Shown: positions 33,174-42,799, numbered from the stretch's first letter. The stretch is 64,000 nucleotides of DNA from JAFGPF01 sp964500415 (GCA_964500415.1 CAZCOB010000003.1:28469-92468), one strand, 5' to 3'. The notes: generated by a model not told the origin, from the sequence alone. A program made the numbers and translations.

Positions 33174-33234
33174 TTATAAATTCACCCTGCCACATTATAG
33201 ACAAAATACGGGGTAAAAAGCACGGCGCCCCTCC

Positions 33235-33430
33235 CGGAAATCCATCCCCCTGACCCCCTTCCTTTACCAAAGGAAGGGGGAATAATTTGTAAGAGGGGCT
33301 GCGCCCCTCTTAGACACCCTCTATGGAAGGGCGGGGAACACCCGCGGGATAAGCATAGAATGTGCTGAGGGTGGTTAGGGTGGGAATAGATAACACCCGA
33401 CGGGGCGGTGGGGCGGAGGGAAAGGATAAG
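33235..33430. repeat. Intergenic MITE-like repeat, copy 4
   Basis: This lies between recG and the last fakB gene. A left CCCCCTGACCCCCTTCC block, a CCTTCCTTT...AAAGGAAGG pair, the hairpin AAGAGGGGCTGCGCCCCTCT (33291-33310) and AGACACCC lead to the core GAGGGTGGTTAGGGTGGGAA (33367-33386) and TAGATAACACCCGACGGGG. No gene is present. Confidence 0.75.
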
Positions 33431-33436
33431 AAACGG

Positions 33437-34276
33437 CTATTTATCCCCCATCACGGCCACGAGGATAAGCCCCGGGCCGGTGTGCGTGCCGATAACCGGG
33501 GTAGTGCGGGAGCGGTAGATACGCTCTTCGGGAAAGATGGCGCCGAGGCGCTTAATCAGACCGTCAACATCTTTGGGACAGGCGGCGCCCTCCACGGCCA
33601 TCTCTTCTATATGGGAATAATCCGCCGCAAAATCGTAGAGGAGGTCTATCGCCTTCGCCCGCGAGCGGGCCCTCCCGGCCGGCTCGACCAGGCCGTCTTT
33701 TATTTTAACGAGGGGATTTACCTTCAGCATCGACCCCATTAAAGCCGCCGCCTTGCCGATGCGCCCTCCCCTCTGGAGAAATTCGAGCGTATCGAAAGCG
33801 GCGCGTATTTCAACACGGGGCAGATTATCACGGACTATCTCCAGAATTTCATCCAGGCTGGCTCCATCCCGGGCTGCCCGCGCCGCCTTGATGACGACAA
33901 AACCCTGCGCCATTACCGCGCACCCGGAATCGACTACTTCGATGCGGCAATCCTTCTCCACCAGGTCGGCGCTCTGCAAAGCCGCGTTATACAGGCCGCT
34001 TAGCTTGGAACTGAGCATGATAACCAGAATCTCGTCCGTCTCCTCGGCGAGCCTGGCGTAAGACCTGGCGAATATATCCAGCGAAGGCACCGAGGTGGTC
34101 GGCATGACCTTGCCGTTTACCAGCTTCTCGTAAAACTGGTCGGTGGTGATATCAATGCCGTCACGGTAAGTCTCTTCGCCGAAACGTACCAGCACCGGAA
34201 TAACGGTAATCCCCAGTTCGGCGACTGCCTCAGCGGGAATATCGGCAACGCTATCGGTTATTATCTTGACAGTCAT
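33437..34276 (-). CDS. DegV family fatty-acid-binding protein (FakB-like), copy 3
   Basis: A 279-residue DegV protein, the fatty-acid-binding component (FakB) that presents fatty acids to the kinase FakA. The N-terminus has TDSVADIPAEAVAELGITVIPV. The lipid-contacting segment PTTSVPS is near residue 62, and FLQRGGRIGKAAALMGSMLKVNPLVKI is split around the conserved RxG. The C-terminal end has GTHTGPGLI. It is the third of three tandem paralogues downstream of fakA. Divergence among the three suggests different acyl-chain preferences, which is inference. Confidence 0.9.
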   Translation of the reverse strand: MTVKIITDSVADIPAEAVAELGITVIPVLVRFGEETYRDGIDITTDQFYEKLVNGKVMPTTSVPSLDIFARSYARLAEETDEILVIMLSSKLSGLYNAALQSADLVEKDCRIEVVDSGCAVMAQGFVVIKAARAARDGASLDEILEIVRDNLPRVEIRAAFDTLEFLQRGGRIGKAAALMGSMLKVNPLVKIKDGLVEPAGRARSRAKAIDLLYDFAADYSHIEEMAVEGAACPKDVDGLIKRLGAIFPEERIYRSRTTPVIGTHTGPGLILVAVMGDK

Positions 34277-34309
34277 GCTAAATTCTTAAAGTTGATATAT
34301 AATATAACC

Positions 34310-35149
34310 TTATTTATCCCCGAGTACAGCCACACCGATAGCACGCGGACCGACATTGGTGCCGATTACCGGGCTGACTTTGGAAAGATAGATACGTTCC
34401 CGGGGGAACGAAGCACCGAGACGTTCGACGAAGGCACCGGTCTCATCGGGGGTGGTAGCGTCTTCCACCGCCAGTTCATCGATTTTAGAATACCCCGCGA
34501 CGAATTCGTACAGGTGGTCAATCGCCTTGGGTCGGGAGCGTTCCCTGCCGAAAGGAAAGACCTCGCCGTCCTTGATACCAAGAATAGGATTGATTCCCAG
34601 CATGGAACCCATCAATTCCTGCGCCTTACCGATGCGCCCTCCCCGGTGAAGGTATTCCAGTGTATCGAAAGCGATGCGCAGTCCCGCGCGTGAAATATTG
34701 TGCCTGGATAGCTTCACCAGCTCATCCAGATTTTCCCCGCCCCGGGCCGCCTTGGCGGCGGCTATCGCCAGCAACCCCTCGGCCATCATCGCCAGTTCCG
34801 AGACGACTACTTCCACCCGGCATTTTTTCTTCATCAAATCAATGCCCTTGAAGGCGGAATCCCCGGTGGCACTGAGTTTCTTGCCGATGGTAATAACCAG
34901 TATCTCATCCGTTTCATCAGCCAGCCTGTCATACGCCTCGGCAAAGACCTGAGGTGCCGGGGTTGAAGTGGTCGGGTGGATTTCTTCATGTTCCAGCTTC
35001 TCGTAAAATTCATCGGTAGTCATGTCCACACCGTCGCGATAGGTATAGCCGCCGAAGACCACATTCAGAGGCACTACCGTAATTCCCAGTTCGGCGGCTA
35101 TGACCGGGGAGATATCGGAGACGCTATCGGTGACGACTTTGACCGTCAT
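34310..35149 (-). CDS. DegV family fatty-acid-binding protein (FakB-like), copy 2
   Basis: A 279-residue paralogue of the adjacent DegV proteins. TDSVSDISPVIAAELGITVV opens it. PTTSTPAP forms the head-group loop, and YLHRGGRIGKAQELMGSMLG the central conserved segment. Two cysteine-free, lysine-rich stretches (MKKKCRVEVV) distinguish it slightly. Its start overlaps by 1 nt the stop of copy 1 (TAATG). It would bind an acyl chain for phosphorylation by the FakA encoded first in the operon. Confidence 0.9.
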   Translation of the reverse strand: MTVKVVTDSVSDISPVIAAELGITVVPLNVVFGGYTYRDGVDMTTDEFYEKLEHEEIHPTTSTPAPQVFAEAYDRLADETDEILVITIGKKLSATGDSAFKGIDLMKKKCRVEVVVSELAMMAEGLLAIAAAKAARGGENLDELVKLSRHNISRAGLRIAFDTLEYLHRGGRIGKAQELMGSMLGINPILGIKDGEVFPFGRERSRPKAIDHLYEFVAGYSKIDELAVEDATTPDETGAFVERLGASFPRERIYLSKVSPVIGTNVGPRAIGVAVLGDK

Positions 35150-35994
35150 TACTTCTTTTCCCCCTCAAGAATAGTCAACGCCATGGCATTGGGACCTGAA
35201 TATGTCCCGACAACAGGACTGATTACCGCCCGGTAGATACGCTCTTTGGGATAAATTGCGCCGAGTCTCTCAACAAGCTGGTCGGCATCATCCGGGGTCG
35301 TGGCGTGCTCTACAGCCATCCCTTCGATATTGGAAAATTCGGCGGCGTAATTACACAAATAGTCAATCCCCGCGCTTACGGAGCGTACCCGGGTCAGTGG
35401 GGCCATCTCCCCCTCTTTAACGGTGAGTATCGGCTTTACCGATAATAGCGAACCCAGCAGTCCGCTGGCCTTGCCGATACGCCCGCCCTTAGCCAGATAC
35501 TTTAGTGTATCGAAATAGGCAGTAAGATGCGAACGTGATATGGCCCGGCGTACCAGTTGCGTCGCTTCATCCAGATTAGCTCCGGCCTTAACGGCATCGG
35601 TGGCGGCGATTACGATAAGCCCCATTCCCATAGCCACTGAGAGCGAATCAACCACCTCGATACGACACTTCCCCTCCATCATTTCCTTCGCCTGCGTCGC
35701 CGATTGATAGGTTCCGCTGAGCTTGCTGGAAACCACTATTACCAGGATTTCATCAGTCTCCTTGGCCAGAGTTTCGTATACCTGGTAAAAATCGTTCGGC
35801 GTCGGCTGTGTCGTCGAAGGCAAACTGGACTCGCTTACCAGCCGACGGTAGAATTCTTCGCTGGTAATTTCTACACGGTCACGGTAGATTTCTTCACCAA
35901 AGCGTACATACAGGGGCACCACGGTCACGCCCAGTTCCTTGGCCAGGTCTTCGGTGATATCAGATAAAGTATCTGTTACTATTTTCACTGCCAT
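35149..35994 (-). CDS. DegV family fatty-acid-binding protein (FakB-like), copy 1
   Basis: A 281-residue DegV protein directly after fakA (17-nt gap). Motifs are TDTLSDITEDLAKELGVTVV, PSTTQPTPNDF as the ligand loop, and YLAKGGRIGKASGLLGSLLS. The C-terminal segment GTYSGPNAMALTI matches its paralogues. Proximity to fakA makes it the likeliest primary partner. All three copies share length and motif order, consistent with tandem duplication within this operon. Confidence 0.9.
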   Translation of the reverse strand: MAVKIVTDTLSDITEDLAKELGVTVVPLYVRFGEEIYRDRVEITSEEFYRRLVSESSLPSTTQPTPNDFYQVYETLAKETDEILVIVVSSKLSGTYQSATQAKEMMEGKCRIEVVDSLSVAMGMGLIVIAATDAVKAGANLDEATQLVRRAISRSHLTAYFDTLKYLAKGGRIGKASGLLGSLLSVKPILTVKEGEMAPLTRVRSVSAGIDYLCNYAAEFSNIEGMAVEHATTPDDADQLVERLGAIYPKERIYRAVISPVVGTYSGPNAMALTILEGEKK

Positions 35995-36011
35995 TCCCGT
36001 ATACCACCTTT

Positions 36012-37646
36012 CTATTCGACGGATATTATATAGCTATAATGGGGTTGCCCACCGCGAATCAGCTCTGACTGCAACTGTGGATACCGTTCTGTAATACTGG
36101 TACTGATTTGCTCGGCTTCTGCCGCTTCGGTGTCTTCCCCGCAGTAAATGGTGACCACTTCGGCCTTTCCTATATCAAGCCTGGTCAGAAGCTGACTAAT
36201 AACTTCAATGTTGGTATCGGCCACCGCGATAAGCTCCCCATCCAGCAGGCCGATAGGTTGCTTTCGCTTGATTTTTAGTCCGTTTATCTTGGTGGCGCGC
36301 ACCGAGCGGGTCACTTCAATGGTTTTTACCGATGATAGAGCCTTCTCCATAATTTCAGCATTGTCATTAAATTCCGCTTCGTAGTCGAACGCCAGGAGCG
36401 CTACAACCCCCTGCGGTATCGTCCTGGTGGGAACTACCGCTATTTTCTTCTGGGTCAGCGACTGCACCTGGTTGGCAGTAGCAATGATATTTTTATTATT
36501 GGGTAAAATGATAATTTTATCGGAAAAAGTCGATTCCACTACCTGGAGGATATCCTTGGTGCTCGGATTCATCGTCTGACCTCCAGGCACGACGGCGGCG
36601 GCGCCCAGGCTACCGAATACATCGGACAGACCATCCCCCGCAGCTACGGCAATAACAGCCGTATCGGTGGCGGGCATCCTCTCTTTCTGCATCTCCAGAA
36701 AGTCCTGATGCTGCTCGTCCATGTTCCTGACGCTCACCTGGTGCATGGTACCCAATTTGGCGGCAAACTGGAGGATATTACCGGGTGTCAGCGTATGGAT
36801 GTGAATGCGCACCGCGGAGTCGTCACCGACGACAATCAGGGACTCGCCCTTCCTTAATAGCTTCTTTTTGATAACCTCCGGGTCCAGCTTCTCTCCCTTT
36901 AGCAGGAACTCGGTACAATAGCCGTATGGCACTTCATCAATGGCTATTGACTGCGGCTGCGTAGCAACATGGGGCAACTCGCTGACGATTATCTGCGGCT
37001 TGCGCAGGCGCATCAGTTCTGTTTCACCCCGGAGGTAGCGTAACGCGCCTTCCAGAATCGTATAGACGCCCTGCCCTCCGGCATCGACCACTCCGGCATC
37101 TTTTAATACCTTAAGGAGCATGGGCGTATTGGCCACGGATTCGGCGGCGGCATTCACCGTAGCTTCCAGAACAGATATGACATCCTCGTTACCGGCGTCA
37201 ACCTCCGCCTGGGTGGCACTGGCCGCGTCTTTCATCACAGTGAGCATGGTACCCTCGACCGGTCTGCTTACTCCTTTATAAGCGATTTGCGCCGCTTTCT
37301 GAAAGGCAGCCGCCAGGTCGGCGGCGGTAAAGTCCTCCTTATCCTCCAGACCCTGCGCCAGCCCCCTCCATATCTGCGACAGGATAACGCCGCTGTTGCC
37401 GCGGGCACCCATCAACGCACCCCTGGCCATGGCATGGGCGATGCCCGCCGCGCTATGGTCGGGAGCCCGGTAGGCTTCATCCATCGTCGAACGCATGGTG
37501 AGCATCATATTCGTTCCGGTATCACCGTCAGGTACGGGGAAAACGTTTAGTGCGTCGATGTCTGCCGAACTCTTCTCCAACCAGGAGGCAGCCGCCGAGA
37601 ACATGTCTCTCAGGTCCTGCCCGGCTACAGATTTTACTTGACTCAT
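36012..37646 (-). CDS. fakA: Fatty acid kinase FakA (DAK2 domain protein)
   Basis: A 544-residue kinase that phosphorylates fatty acids held by FakB, giving acyl phosphates for phospholipid synthesis. Residues about 10-200 are a DhaL/DAK2 domain with NVFPVPDGDTGTNMMLTM, whose aspartates bind Mg-ATP, and GARGNSGVILSQIWRG. A middle DAK1-like region (residues 230-320, with YCTEFLLKGEKLD and HIHTLTPGNILQFA) and a C-terminal DegV-like region follow, the full FakA layout. An AGGGATGG site precedes the ATG. It is divergent from rpmB. Three fakB genes follow on the same strand. Confidence 0.92.
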   Translation of the reverse strand: MSQVKSVAGQDLRDMFSAAASWLEKSSADIDALNVFPVPDGDTGTNMMLTMRSTMDEAYRAPDHSAAGIAHAMARGALMGARGNSGVILSQIWRGLAQGLEDKEDFTAADLAAAFQKAAQIAYKGVSRPVEGTMLTVMKDAASATQAEVDAGNEDVISVLEATVNAAAESVANTPMLLKVLKDAGVVDAGGQGVYTILEGALRYLRGETELMRLRKPQIIVSELPHVATQPQSIAIDEVPYGYCTEFLLKGEKLDPEVIKKKLLRKGESLIVVGDDSAVRIHIHTLTPGNILQFAAKLGTMHQVSVRNMDEQHQDFLEMQKERMPATDTAVIAVAAGDGLSDVFGSLGAAAVVPGGQTMNPSTKDILQVVESTFSDKIIILPNNKNIIATANQVQSLTQKKIAVVPTRTIPQGVVALLAFDYEAEFNDNAEIMEKALSSVKTIEVTRSVRATKINGLKIKRKQPIGLLDGELIAVADTNIEVISQLLTRLDIGKAEVVTIYCGEDTEAAEAEQISTSITERYPQLQSELIRGGQPHYSYIISVE

Positions 37647-37782
37647 ATTACACCATCCCTGCTAGATTGCTTCAATTAATGTCACCCACCAAGGATGAAC
37701 TTCTTGCTTATCTTAATGCACTATGTTACTATGTATAAGTAAATATTGCAATAGTCCTGCCGCTATTCAAAGGAGCCTGAGA

Positions 37783-37968
37783 TTGAAATGTGATTTATGC
37801 GGGAAAACGCCGCAGTTCGGCCATAATGTCAGCCATTCTAAGCGACATACCAACCGCCGCTGGATACCTAACATTCATCCCGTTACGATATATATTGATG
37901 GTAAGGCAAAACGACTCAATCTCTGCACCAGGTGCCTGCGCACTCAGCAAAAGTTTGCTAACGCTTAA
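37783..37968 (+). CDS. rpmB: 50S ribosomal protein L28
   Basis: A 61-residue large-subunit protein. The sequence begins (M)KCDLCGKTPQFGHNVSHSK, and ends in LNLCTRCLRTQQKF. Two CxxC pairs show it is the zinc-binding form of L28. The start is a TTG at 37783 with an AAAGGAG site 7 nt upstream; frames reaching back to 37723 are longer but lack this context. L28 next to fakA is a conserved arrangement also seen in Firmicutes. Confidence 0.93.
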   Translation: MKCDLCGKTPQFGHNVSHSKRHTNRRWIPNIHPVTIYIDGKAKRLNLCTRCLRTQQKFANA

Positions 37969-37998
37969 CACGCCCCAACTTACCCCATAGTATAATTA

Positions 37999-39372
37999 TT
38001 ATCCCTGCCCCACCATCTTACGCGCCCTAGCCAGCGCCTGCTTTACTCGCCTCGGGGCTGTGCCGCCGGCAACATCCCTGGCAGCCAGAGACGATTTGAT
38101 ATTGATTTTACGCACATCCTCCCCGAATAACGTCGAGAATTCTTTATATTCAACAGTGCCGAGTTCCGCGAACGATTTTCCCTTCTCTGCGGCATAGTTC
38201 ACCAGCTTCCCAACGATTTCATGCGCCGTGCGGAAGGACTCGCCCTTCTTGACCAGGTAGTCGGCCAGGTCTGTCGCCAAGATATAGCCGCGTTCGACCG
38301 CTTTCACAGCATTTTCCGCCTTAACTTTCAACGTCCTTACCATGCCTGTTACAACTACCAGCGTCCGAAGCAACGTGTCCTCCGTATCGAAAAAGCCCTC
38401 TTTATCTTCTTGCATATCGCTGTTATAGGCGAGGGGCAACCCCTTCATGGTCGTTAATAAAGCCATCAGGTGGCCGTAGACCCGCCCTGTCTTACCGCGG
38501 GCCAGCTCGGCCACATCCGGGTTCTTTTTCTGCGGCATGATACTGCTGCCGGTGGCGTAGGCGTCGTCAAGCTCGATAAAATCGTACTCCGCCGAAGACC
38601 ACAGAACGATTTCCTCGGTCAGGCGTGAAAGGTGCATCATGCAGATGCTGGCGGTTGCCTCGTACTCCAAGATAAAATCACGGTCGGCCACGGCGTCCAG
38701 GCTGTTCCGGCTGACACGGCTGAATCCCAGCTCTTTGGCTAGAAATTCCCTGTCAATATTATAGGCAACCCCCGCCAGCGCCCCACTGCCCAGCGGCAGG
38801 ACGTCGACCCTCTTGAGGCAGTCATTGAAACGGTCAATATCGCGCTGGAGCATCTCGAAGTAGGCCAGAAGGTGGTGCGCCAGCAGTACCGGCTGCGCTA
38901 CCTGTAAATGCGTATATCCGGGCATTACTACATCTACATTGGCTTCGGCCACGTCGAGCAGCGCCAGTTGAAACTCTTTTATTTTATCGATAGTATCGGC
39001 TATCGCCTCTTTGGTAAACAGTCGCATATCCAGCGCCACCTGGTCGTTGCGGGAGCGGGCGGTATGCAGCTTGCGTCCCACCTCCCCGATTTGCTCGATG
39101 AGGCGGGACTCGACAGCCATGTGGATATCTTCCAGTTCCACCTTGAACTCGAACTTGCCCTGCTCTATCTCGGTACGGATGGCTTCCAATCCGCCGGTAA
39201 TACTACCGGCTTCTTCGGCGGAGATAATGCCCTGTTTGGCGAGCATTTTAGCGTGGGCGATGCTTCCGGCGATGTCCTGCCGGTAGAGGCGTTTATCGAA
39301 GGGGAGCGAGGCGGTATACTGCGCTACCAGTTTATCCGCCGGCTTCTTAAAGCGACCACGGATGTGACTCAT
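37999..39372 (-). CDS. argH: Argininosuccinate lyase
   Basis: A 457-residue fumarase/aspartase-superfamily enzyme for the last step of arginine synthesis, splitting argininosuccinate into arginine and fumarate. Motifs include HTARSRNDQVALDMRLF, PGYTHLQVAQPVLLAH and the signature loop GSSIMPQKKNPD with the catalytic serine near residue 278. Length is normal. It starts 1 nt after the argG stop and is the last gene of the arginine operon. It converges on rpmB. Confidence 0.96.
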   Translation of the reverse strand: MSHIRGRFKKPADKLVAQYTASLPFDKRLYRQDIAGSIAHAKMLAKQGIISAEEAGSITGGLEAIRTEIEQGKFEFKVELEDIHMAVESRLIEQIGEVGRKLHTARSRNDQVALDMRLFTKEAIADTIDKIKEFQLALLDVAEANVDVVMPGYTHLQVAQPVLLAHHLLAYFEMLQRDIDRFNDCLKRVDVLPLGSGALAGVAYNIDREFLAKELGFSRVSRNSLDAVADRDFILEYEATASICMMHLSRLTEEIVLWSSAEYDFIELDDAYATGSSIMPQKKNPDVAELARGKTGRVYGHLMALLTTMKGLPLAYNSDMQEDKEGFFDTEDTLLRTLVVVTGMVRTLKVKAENAVKAVERGYILATDLADYLVKKGESFRTAHEIVGKLVNYAAEKGKSFAELGTVEYKEFSTLFGEDVRKINIKSSLAARDVAGGTAPRRVKQALARARKMVGQG

Positions 39373-39373
39373 G

Positions 39374-40621
39374 TCAATCTTCCTCAGGCTCGGCGGGTCC
39401 CATGATGCTTAAAGGCCCCTCCTTATCCCCCAGTAGCTGTATCTGCGCCTGTGTCTTTACCGGCATCCCCCAGAGGTGGATAAAACCCTCGGCGGCCTTC
39501 TGGTCGAACTGGTCGCCTTTATCATAGGTGGCCAGCGCCAGATTGTAAAGTGACCACGGCGATTTCCTCCCCACCACCGTCGCCGACCCCTTGAATAGTC
39601 TCATCCTGACCGTTCCGGTCACGTACCGCTGGGAACTGAGTATATAGGCGGAAAGGTCACGGTTCAACTGGCTGAACCACAGGCCGTCATAAATAAGGTC
39701 GGACATTTCCACGGCTACCTTCTGCTTGAAGCGTAGCTGGTCTTTGGACATGGTCATGGCTTCCAGCGCCTGGTGGGCCTGAATCAGGACGACGGCCGCC
39801 GGCGCCTCGTAAATCTCCCGCGACTTGATGCCGACGACCCGGTTTTCGATATGGTCGATTCTGCCGATGCCGTGCCGTCCGGCGATTTCGTTCATCTTTT
39901 GAATCAGGGCGAGCCCGCCCATTTCGTTGCCGTCGATTGTTACCGGAATACCCTTCTCAAACCCGATTTCTATATACTGCGGCTTGTCCGGGGCTTCCGC
40001 CGGGGACGCCGTCCACTTGTAAGCGTCGGTCGGAGGTTCCGCCCAGGCGTCCTCCAGGACGCCGCACTCGATGCTCCGGCCCCACAGGTTCTCGTCGATT
40101 GAGTACGGGCTCTTGGCGGTTATGGGAATGGGTATGCCGTGCTTCTGGGCATAGGCAATCGTCTCGTCGCGCGTCATACCCCACTCGCGGGCGGGTGCCA
40201 AAATCTTCATGTCCGGCGCCAGGGCATTGATGCTCACCTCGAACCTCACCTGGTCGTTCCCCTTGCCGGTACACCCGTGAGCTATCGCCACCGCCCCTTC
40301 CGCTACTGCCGTGTCCACCAGCAGCTTGGCCATGAGTGGCCGTGACAGGGCTGTGGCCAGGGGATACTGCCCTTCGTAAAGGGCGTTGACCTGCAAAGCC
40401 GGAAAAAGAAAATACTTTATAAACAGCTCGTTGCCGTCGATTACCTGCGCCTTAACGGCACCGACATCGAGAGCTTTCTGGCGGACGGCCGAGAAGTCCT
40501 TTTCATTGCCGACATCTATAGTTACCGCGATAACATCCAGGTGATACTTTTCATGCAGCCACTTAATGGCTACCGACGTATCCAGTCCGCCACTGTAAGC
40601 CAGCACTACCTTGTCTGTCAC
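39374..40621 (-). CDS. argG: Argininosuccinate synthase
   Basis: A 415-residue ATP pyrophosphatase-type ligase that joins citrulline and aspartate. AYSGGLDTSVAIKWL is the N-terminal P-loop-like motif. HGCTGKGNDQVRFE and SPYSIDENLWGRSIE carry substrate-contacting residues. Length is slightly over the usual 400. argH follows with 1 nt between them. No argF (ornithine transcarbamoylase) is encoded in this window. Confidence 0.96.
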   Translation of the reverse strand: MTDKVVLAYSGGLDTSVAIKWLHEKYHLDVIAVTIDVGNEKDFSAVRQKALDVGAVKAQVIDGNELFIKYFLFPALQVNALYEGQYPLATALSRPLMAKLLVDTAVAEGAVAIAHGCTGKGNDQVRFEVSINALAPDMKILAPAREWGMTRDETIAYAQKHGIPIPITAKSPYSIDENLWGRSIECGVLEDAWAEPPTDAYKWTASPAEAPDKPQYIEIGFEKGIPVTIDGNEMGGLALIQKMNEIAGRHGIGRIDHIENRVVGIKSREIYEAPAAVVLIQAHQALEAMTMSKDQLRFKQKVAVEMSDLIYDGLWFSQLNRDLSAYILSSQRYVTGTVRMRLFKGSATVVGRKSPWSLYNLALATYDKGDQFDQKAAEGFIHLWGMPVKTQAQIQLLGDKEGPLSIMGPAEPEED

Positions 40622-40643
40622 TCCATCCCTCCGTGAATAAAAG

Positions 40644-41555
40644 CTATCGCTCTTTCTTACCGAAGTTATCCGTCAAGAATCTTTCAACCTCGGAACATAC
40701 ACCGGGGTACTGCCACGAGTAATCATGTCCGGGTGCTTTCAACCAGCTTAATATATTTCCCGGATTATCATCCGGAGAAGTCAGGCCAAACCACCCCTTG
40801 ACGGTTGCCCATATCATCGCCGGAACATTGCCGTAGCTAAAAGTATCGATGCCGATTCCGTTGCTGTTCATCAGCAATGTCCTCTCCAGCGCCACAGGCT
40901 TATGCCAGAAAGGCGTACCCGTCTGGATGCTGTATACCCGTGGCCTGTCTTTAAGGAGGCCCATGGCTTTATCGGAGATAACTGTGCCGGTGCTTTCACC
41001 GGCGACAATTACCCTCAGGTTCGGAAGATGGTCGGTAAGAAACTCCACGCGCCAGGCCAGGTCCCTGGCCTTGTGCGGATAACGGATAACCGCTTCGTAA
41101 AATTCCCCGAGACAGCCCGCCAACCCGCTGCCGGTCCGCCGGTAGTTCAATACCTGAGAATTGTATCCCTGGCTCTCCAGTTGCGATTTTATGCCGTCGA
41201 GAATACTGGCCCAGCCGGGCGTTTGATTCGTCAGGTTCCAGCCCCAGCCACCCGAATTAAAGACAATGACGACATCCAGGTCTTTGACTTCCGTATACAT
41301 CGCCAGCAGCTGGTCTACGAAACCCTGAATATTTTCCTGGCCCTTCCCAATGAACTCGCCGGCCATCTCAACAGCGTCATCGATTACCGATTGCGGCACG
41401 GAGGCATAATCGCACGCTGATAAGGGTGGTTCCTGTATCCCAATATCTTTAGCCATCCCGACCTCTGAATTAAATATAGTCAGCCAAACAATAGCAATCA
41501 GGGGAACTGTCACCAGTAATACCACAATCCCCAGGTTGCCGATTTTTCTTAACAT
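40644..41555 (-). CDS. Membrane-anchored or secreted alpha/beta-hydrolase-like protein
   Basis: A 303-residue protein with an N-terminal hydrophobic helix (about residues 8-28, GIVVLLVTVPLIAIVWLTIF) acting as signal anchor. The rest looks like an alpha/beta hydrolase: a strand VVIVFNSGGWGW near residue 95, and a nucleophile-elbow-like AGESTGTVI at residues 185-193. PGHDYSW near residue 282 could hold the catalytic histidine. I do not recognise a named family. It sits inside the arginine operon between argG (22 nt) and argD (31 nt), with no obvious metabolic link. Confidence 0.6.
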   Translation of the reverse strand: MLRKIGNLGIVVLLVTVPLIAIVWLTIFNSEVGMAKDIGIQEPPLSACDYASVPQSVIDDAVEMAGEFIGKGQENIQGFVDQLLAMYTEVKDLDVVIVFNSGGWGWNLTNQTPGWASILDGIKSQLESQGYNSQVLNYRRTGSGLAGCLGEFYEAVIRYPHKARDLAWRVEFLTDHLPNLRVIVAGESTGTVISDKAMGLLKDRPRVYSIQTGTPFWHKPVALERTLLMNSNGIGIDTFSYGNVPAMIWATVKGWFGLTSPDDNPGNILSWLKAPGHDYSWQYPGVCSEVERFLTDNFGKKER

Positions 41556-41586
41556 AGCCGTTTCTTCGACTTAATTCTAGCAATAT

Positions 41587-42774
41587 TTACCTAACAATTC
41601 CAGAAAATACTTTATCCAGTATGCCGATAGCCAGGTCGACTTCCCTGTTGCCGATAATCAGCGGCGGTACCAGGCGGATGGCATCGGGCTTGACTCTATT
41701 GACCAGCATGCCTTTTTCGAGGCAGGCCATCAAGATGTCCTGGGCCATATTACTATCGAACCCGATAGCCACCAGGAACCCGCGCCCCCGCACCTCGGTG
41801 ATGAAGGGGTATTTTTTCTTTAACCCCTCCAGCCCCTCCATGAAGTACTGCCCCACCTTCTTGACATTCCCGGCGATATTATTATCGATGACGTATTTCA
41901 GCACGGCGTAGGCTGCGGCGCTGGTAACCGGGTTGCCGCCGAAGGTCGAGTTATGGTCTCCCGGCGCGAAAACGGCGGCTTTCTCCCTGGCCAGCAGCGC
42001 CCCGATGGGTATGCCGCTTCCCAACCCCTTGGCTAACGTCATGATATCCGGTTCGATGCCATACAATTGATATCCCCAGAGTGCCCCGAGCCGCCCTACC
42101 CCCGTCTGGATTTCGTCCAGAATAAACAAAATACCCTGGTGGTCGCACCACTCTCTTACCTTTTTGAGGTAATCATCAGCGGGTACGTTAACGCCCCCCT
42201 CCCCCTGCACCGGCTCCAGCATCACGGCGCAGGTTTTTTCCGTGGTGGCCGCCTTTACCGCTTCGATATCGTTATTGGCCACGTTGATAAAACCTTCCGG
42301 CAAAGGAACGTAAGGTTGGTGCATACCCGGATACCCGCTGGCCGCCGTCATCGCCAGGGAGCGGCCGTGGAAGGATTGCATGGTCGTGATTACCTCGTAA
42401 GCACCGTCCAGCTTGAGATGCCCGTAGCGGCGGGCCAGCTTGACGGCTCCTTCGTTGGCTTCCAGCCCGCTGTTGCAGATAAAGACCTTATCCAGGCAGC
42501 TGTTTTCCACCAGCAGCCGGGCCAGCTGAATCTGCGGGACGGTATAGTACCAGTTAGATGTCTGCACGAGAGTACGCGCCTGCTCCGCGATGGCATCCAC
42601 GACTACCGGGTGGCAGTGCCCCAGGCAGTTGACCGCCAGCCCGCAGACGAAGTCCAGGTACTCTTTACCCTTATCGTCCCAGACCCGCGCCCCTTCTCCC
42701 TTTACCAGGGTTACCGGCACCCGCACGATGGTCTGCATATAGTATTTACTTTCCAGTTCCGGCCAGTTAACCAT
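41587..42774 (-). CDS. argD: Acetylornithine aminotransferase
   Basis: A 395-residue class III PLP aminotransferase of arginine synthesis. YLDFVCGLAVNCLGHCHP opens the core and VFICNSGLEANEGAVKLAR is the cofactor phosphate region. FILDEIQTGVGRLGALWGYQ precedes the PLP lysine, which lies in MTLAKGLGSGIPIGALL. Related enzymes use succinylornithine or ornithine; the argB and argJ neighbours favour acetylornithine. Repeat copy 5 separates it from argB upstream. Confidence 0.94.
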   Translation of the reverse strand: MVNWPELESKYYMQTIVRVPVTLVKGEGARVWDDKGKEYLDFVCGLAVNCLGHCHPVVVDAIAEQARTLVQTSNWYYTVPQIQLARLLVENSCLDKVFICNSGLEANEGAVKLARRYGHLKLDGAYEVITTMQSFHGRSLAMTAASGYPGMHQPYVPLPEGFINVANNDIEAVKAATTEKTCAVMLEPVQGEGGVNVPADDYLKKVREWCDHQGILFILDEIQTGVGRLGALWGYQLYGIEPDIMTLAKGLGSGIPIGALLAREKAAVFAPGDHNSTFGGNPVTSAAAYAVLKYVIDNNIAGNVKKVGQYFMEGLEGLKKKYPFITEVRGRGFLVAIGFDSNMAQDILMACLEKGMLVNRVKPDAIRLVPPLIIGNREVDLAIGILDKVFSGIVR

Positions 42775-42799
42775 TCTTTTACCTTTTCTCGGGCGAGGT

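Noticed and set aside
33235..33430. Possible CRISPR or tandem array in repeat regions
   Set aside because: The repeats are single dispersed copies with no regular spacer pattern and no cas genes.
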